Assembly (NCBI RefSeq): GCF_029607905.1
Contig: NZ_JAPHEH010000001.1
Coordinates: 773,530 to 837,529 of the forward strand
DNA from: Thiovibrio frasassiensis
GTDB taxonomy: Bacteria; Desulfobacterota; Desulfobulbia; Desulfobulbales; Desulfurivibrionaceae
DNA length: 64,000 nt
Direction: 5' to 3'
Part shown: piece by piece, positions 60,956 through 64,000 of the stretch
Layout: the number at the start of each line of letters is the position of its first letter
How positions within the stretch are numbered: position 1 is the first letter of the stretch
Made by a program: the position numbers and the translations under genes
The notes under the pieces: model-generated
Told to the model about the DNA's origin: nothing
What the model saw: only the letters and a program-made list of their open reading frames with translations
Databases searched by the model: none

Positions 60956-61903
60956 TTATCCCGCGAGATACCTTTTTTCCAGCGCCTTTACCGCGGCAAA
61001 GAGTTGCGCGTTGACCGGCGCCGCAATCCCCAGCCGGCGGGCCTCTGCCAGCACCGCCCCGTTGATCCCCTCGATTTCGGTCTCTCTTTTTTGCCGCACA
61101 TCCTGGAGCATGGAGGAAATATTGTCTGCGGTGGCCCGGCAAACCGCGAGGGTCCTGGCCACCGGCTCGGGAGCAATGGCTATCCCTTTGGCCCGGGCAA
61201 CATCGGCCGCTTCCAGAACAGCGGCCTGCAACACAGCAAGCGCCGCCTGGTTGTGCAGCAGTTCCCCGTTGTTGCAGTTATAAATGGCGGTAAGTCCATT
61301 GATCCCCACGTTGACCAGCAGCTTGTTCCAGACCTGGGCCAGGATGTCCGTCTCGACCCGCACCTCCAAGCCTGCCGTCCGCATCAGTTCCGCGGCCGCA
61401 TCCAGCCCCTCTTTTGCTTCCGGCGATGCCTCGCGCAGAAAGCCAAGAGTGGTTGCCCCCGCCCCCCCGAAACACACCTGCCCCGGCGCGAGCAGATGCG
61501 CGCCCAGGGAGGTCACCGCCAGGGCAACCGGACCTGGAAGCACTGCCTCGAGGAGGATCGGCAGATGCGCGATGCCGTTTTGCCAGGCAAGCAGCAGGGT
61601 CTTTTCCGTGAGCAGAGGGAATAAAGAAGGAAGGGTCCGGCGCAGAGCCGGGGATTTGACACAGAGCAGGACCAGATCCACCGGCCCGATCCGCTGCGGG
61701 TCGGCGGTCGCCTGAATCGAAAAATGCTCGCAACGACCCGCACGCTCAAGGGTGAGGCCCGAGTGCTGGAGCAGTCCAGCCCGTTGGCTGTCATGGTCCA
61801 GCACCCAGATTTCCGCCCCCACCCGGCACAGGGTGGCGCCCAGCAGGCACCCGAGGGCGCCGGGGCCGACGATGGCGACCCTCTTTGGAGAGGTGTCCTG
61901 CAT
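60956..61903 (-). CDS. panE: 2-dehydropantoate 2-reductase PanE
   Basis: The 315-residue enzyme reduces ketopantoate to pantoate with NADPH, a step in CoA synthesis. The Rossmann start AIVGPGALGCLLGATL, the catalytic Lys in VWNKLLVNVGINGLTAI and the Glu-bearing helix in QKRETEIEGINGAV are present. It starts eight bases after the stop of the lipoprotein gene upstream, suggesting one transcript, and ends 122 bases before metK. Some homologs act on other 2-oxo acids, but this one has the full set of PanE motifs. Confidence 0.92.
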   Translation of the reverse strand: MQDTSPKRVAIVGPGALGCLLGATLCRVGAEIWVLDHDSQRAGLLQHSGLTLERAGRCEHFSIQATADPQRIGPVDLVLLCVKSPALRRTLPSLFPLLTEKTLLLAWQNGIAHLPILLEAVLPGPVALAVTSLGAHLLAPGQVCFGGAGATTLGFLREASPEAKEGLDAAAELMRTAGLEVRVETDILAQVWNKLLVNVGINGLTAIYNCNNGELLHNQAALAVLQAAVLEAADVARAKGIAIAPEPVARTLAVCRATADNISSMLQDVRQKRETEIEGINGAVLAEARRLGIAAPVNAQLFAAVKALEKRYLAG

Positions 61904-61911
61904 GGTTCGGA

Positions 61912-62814
61912 TTAACGGGTAATGGTCACGTCTTCAACAATGACCGCATACTTGTACCCGGCGCCAAAATCCTTGTCCGCGGCCAGCACGCCTTCCACCG
62001 TAACGATATCGCCCTTTTCCGCCTTGCCCGCGGAGGTCACCACCAGATCATGGCTGTTCTTCAAGGGATCGCCGGTGCCATCCTGGAGATGCAGCCAGTT
62101 TTTCCCCATGATCATCGGAGAAAACTTGACCACCTGCCCCTTGATCTTCACCTTTTTACCATTGAGGCTTCCACCCTTGGCAAAAAGATCCGCAACGGTG
62201 AAACCGTTGTCGCCACTGGCCTTGGCAATCTTCAGCTCCACAAAAGGAACCACGGCCTTGCCGCTGCCCGGAGCCGCCTCGCCCATTCCGGCAGAGGGCG
62301 CGGCTGGGGCACCGCCTGCTTCCTGCTGCATGGCCGCGCCAAAAGAGCCACCATGCGCCGGGGCTCCGGCCGTAGCCGGCTGTGCCGCAGGGGTCCCAAC
62401 ACCACTCTCGCCGCCATGGGGTCCGCCGGCCATCTCCGCCTTTTTGCCTTCAAGGCCCGGGGCAAAAACAATCTCGGCAAAGGTGCGGTTCAGGCTCTTG
62501 CTGGGAAAGTTCTGCATGACCTGCCCTCCGGCAACGTTACATGCTTCACCCACCGCAACCTTGGTCTCCGGCACCGCCACCCAGGTTTCTCCCTTTTCGG
62601 CCGCAATCAGCACATAGGTGAAGCCGCCGCCCTGGAGCACTTCCTTGGCCTGCCCCTGGATACCGCCGACCGGGTTGGCCTGCGGGCTTCCGCCTTCCGC
62701 CGCAACCGGCTCCGCAGCCGCCTTGCTCTCCGGCTTTTGATTATTACAGGCAACAAGCGCCACCAGACACAGCCCGCTCACCAAAAAATTCCGCCACTTC
62801 ATTGCCTCACCCAT
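61912..62814 (-). CDS. Lipoprotein with two OB-fold-like domains
   Basis: The 300-residue protein has a lipoprotein signal (FLVSGLCLVALVAC) with lipobox LVAC, so it should be anchored by its N-terminal cysteine. Two beta-rich segments read like small OB folds. The first (about 50-120) contains GETWVAVPETKVAVG. The second (about 205-300) contains GKKVKIKGQVVKFSP, NWLHLQDGTGD and GDIVTVEGVLAADKDFG. A glycine/alanine/histidine-rich linker joins them. Similar modules occur as NrfJ-like exported proteins. The function is unknown. GGAGGG precedes the ATG at 62814; the internal ATG at 62802 is an alternative. Confidence 0.8.
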   Translation of the reverse strand: MGEAMKWRNFLVSGLCLVALVACNNQKPESKAAAEPVAAEGGSPQANPVGGIQGQAKEVLQGGGFTYVLIAAEKGETWVAVPETKVAVGEACNVAGGQVMQNFPSKSLNRTFAEIVFAPGLEGKKAEMAGGPHGGESGVGTPAAQPATAGAPAHGGSFGAAMQQEAGGAPAAPSAGMGEAAPGSGKAVVPFVELKIAKASGDNGFTVADLFAKGGSLNGKKVKIKGQVVKFSPMIMGKNWLHLQDGTGDPLKNSHDLVVTSAGKAEKGDIVTVEGVLAADKDFGAGYKYAVIVEDVTITR

Positions 62815-62853
62815 ACGCGCAACACCCTCCCTCTTTTCATTCTTTGCGGACAT

Positions 62854-62887
62854 AAAAAAGCGCCCCGCACCATTTCCGCAGGGCGCC
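62854..62887 (-). terminator. Terminator after clpA
   Basis: On the minus strand the stem GGCGCCCTGCGG...GTGCGGGGCGC is followed by TTTTTT. It lies 44 bases past the clpA stop and inside the leader of the lipoprotein gene. Confidence 0.75.
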
Positions 62888-62930
62888 AACGCTCTATTTC
62901 AAAGACAACCGAACAGACAAAAAGTTCGCC

Positions 62931-64000
62931 TTATTTTGCCCGGGAAGGCTTACGGGCCATCTCTTCCTGCCCGGCCTTGCCCTTGCCCCCATATTGATAG
63001 GTCAACCGATCACCCTTGACCCCGATCCGGACACTGCCCCCCTTGACCAAACGGCCAAAGAGCAGCTCTTCGGTCAGGGCATCCCCCACCTCTTGCAGGA
63101 TAAGCCTTCTCAACGGCCGCGCCCCGAATTCCGGATCATACCCCTTGGTAGCCAGCCAGCTCCTGGCACTGTTGCTGAGGCTGATCGTCACCTTGCGTTC
63201 GGCCAGCTGGGCCTGCAATTCCTCGATCATCTTGTCCACGATCTGCTCCATGAGGACACCATTCAACGAGTTGAAGGTAATGATCGCGTCCAGCCGGTTT
63301 CTGAACTCGGGGGCAAAAAGATTTTTCAAGGCCCGCTCGTTGCGTCCCTTGCTGTCCCCGGTAAAGCCGATGGCGCGCTCGCTCAGCTCGCGGGCTCCGG
63401 CATTGGTGGTCATGATCAGGATCACATTGCGAAAATCCGCCTTGCGCCCGGCATTGTCCGTCAGGGTCGAGTGGTCCATGACCTGCAACAATATGCTGAA
63501 CAGGTCCGGGTGGGCCTTTTCAATCTCGTCCAGCAGGAGCACGCAGTACGGATGCTTTCGGATGGCGTCGGTCAAAAGCCCGCCCTGATCGAAACCGACA
63601 TAGCCGGGAGGCGCCCCGATGAGCCGGGAGACCGCGTGTTTTTCCATGTACTCGCTCATGTCGAAGCGTTCAAAATGCACGGAGAGAGCCGCAGCCAGCT
63701 GCTTGGCGACCTCGGTCTTGCCGACCCCGGTGGGGCCGGCAAAAAGGAAGGAACCGGTGGGTCCCTCCTTCTGCTTCAACCCGGCCCGGGAACGCTTCAC
63801 TGCGGTGACCAAGGCGCTGAGCGCATGGTCCTGACCGAAGATGGACTTTTTTAAGACCGTATCGAGTTCCTTCAGATGGATCAGGTCGGAGCCGCTGACG
63901 CTTCTTGCCGGGACCCGGGCCAAGCGGGAGACCACCTTTTCCACATCGCGCACCGTCACGGGACGCCGCTTGCCTGCAGGACCCCCGGCCAAGCGGAAAG
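62931..64000 (-). CDS. clpA: ClpA-type AAA+ unfoldase, 5' end outside window
   Basis: This is the second AAA+ domain and C-terminus of ClpA, cut at the right edge, where the frame is open to base 64000 with no start. Visible motifs are KRRPVTVRDVEKVVSR, Walker A FAGPTGVGKTEVAKQL, GAPPGYVGFDQGGLLTDAIR, Walker B VLLLDEIEKAHPD, the sensor 1 region ILIMTTNAGARELSE and the sensor 2 arginine in FGARPLRRLI. ClpA unfolds substrates and feeds them to ClpP, usually with the adaptor ClpS encoded upstream, beyond this window. A terminator follows. Confidence 0.95.
   Translation of the reverse strand, partial: FRLAGGPAGKRRPVTVRDVEKVVSRLARVPARSVSGSDLIHLKELDTVLKKSIFGQDHALSALVTAVKRSRAGLKQKEGPTGSFLFAGPTGVGKTEVAKQLAAALSVHFERFDMSEYMEKHAVSRLIGAPPGYVGFDQGGLLTDAIRKHPYCVLLLDEIEKAHPDLFSILLQVMDHSTLTDNAGRKADFRNVILIMTTNAGARELSERAIGFTGDSKGRNERALKNLFAPEFRNRLDAIITFNSLNGVLMEQIVDKMIEELQAQLAERKVTISLSNSARSWLATKGYDPEFGARPLRRLILQEVGDALTEELLFGRLVKGGSVRIGVKGDRLTYQYGGKGKAGQEEMARKPSRAK

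Noticed and set aside
1-64000. CRISPR arrays, insertion sequences, prophage, tRNA or rRNA genes
   Set aside because: No regularly spaced repeats, transposase or phage proteins, or cloverleaf/rRNA sequences were noticed on reading both strands; a tRNA scan could not be run.

Overview
The window is about 64 kb of gene-dense, moderately GC-rich bacterial chromosome with no rRNA, tRNA, CRISPR array, transposase or phage gene that I could recognise. Gene content points to an anaerobic Desulfobacterota, most likely Desulfobulbales. The clues are two TauE/SafE sulfur-oxyanion exporter loci, a NikR-controlled CbiM/Q/O-type nickel importer beside an FmdE-like protein, many universal stress proteins, a very dense set of histidine kinases and receivers, a sigma54 activator, and a short-type ThiC. 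The taxonomy is inferred from gene families, not from a marker gene.

Layout. 1-1.2 kb: a 5'-truncated ParA-type ATPase and an unknown protein. 1.2-7.7 kb: a histidine kinase/NtrC-type activator pair transcribed away from a cassette of three small proteins sharing an FAEAGE-type N-terminal motif, a TauE/SafE exporter and a tandem UspA. A consensus -24/-12 promoter and helically phased TTGCAA repeats lie between the two arms, so this looks like a self-contained sigma54 circuit. 7.8-9.9 kb: a B12-type radical SAM protein and a UspA. 10-14 kb: nickel uptake (CbiO, CbiQ, fused CbiM/N), NikR and an FmdE-like protein, with a candidate NikR operator. 14-29 kb: a signalling island containing a receiver-kinase, an EF-hand-like protein, a diguanylate cyclase, an HDOD protein, an HD-GYP regulator and kinases. 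One of those kinases carries an ethylene-receptor-like membrane domain.

29-43 kb: mainly housekeeping genes. These are a UPF0280 protein, two small-molecule glycosyltransferases, CvpA, a phosphopantetheinyl transferase, a Crp/Fnr regulator, a RelA/SpoT homolog with a degenerate synthetase domain, RNase R, TrmJ, CorA, a MagIII-like glycosylase, ThiC and MntP. 43-50 kb: a thiosulfate sulfurtransferase, a receiver/periplasmic-binding-protein/CheW fusion, an HDOD protein, HtpG and an orphan GspG. 50-57 kb: NhaA, a second TauE/SafE locus, a fused Nth-Xth repair protein with an A9 tract at the junction, CheD plus a receiver, and BirA. 57-64 kb: a YkgJ-type protein, the methyl-cycle genes ahcY and metK, PanE, a two-OB lipoprotein and the 3' part of clpA, cut by the window edge.

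The most unusual items are the sigma54/FAEAGE/TauE cassette, the receiver-SBP-CheW fusion, the Nth-Xth fusion whose reading frame depends on one adenine, the ethylene-receptor-like hybrid kinase, and the apparently hydrolase-only RelA/SpoT protein. All functional statements rest on motif reading and family knowledge; no database search was run.
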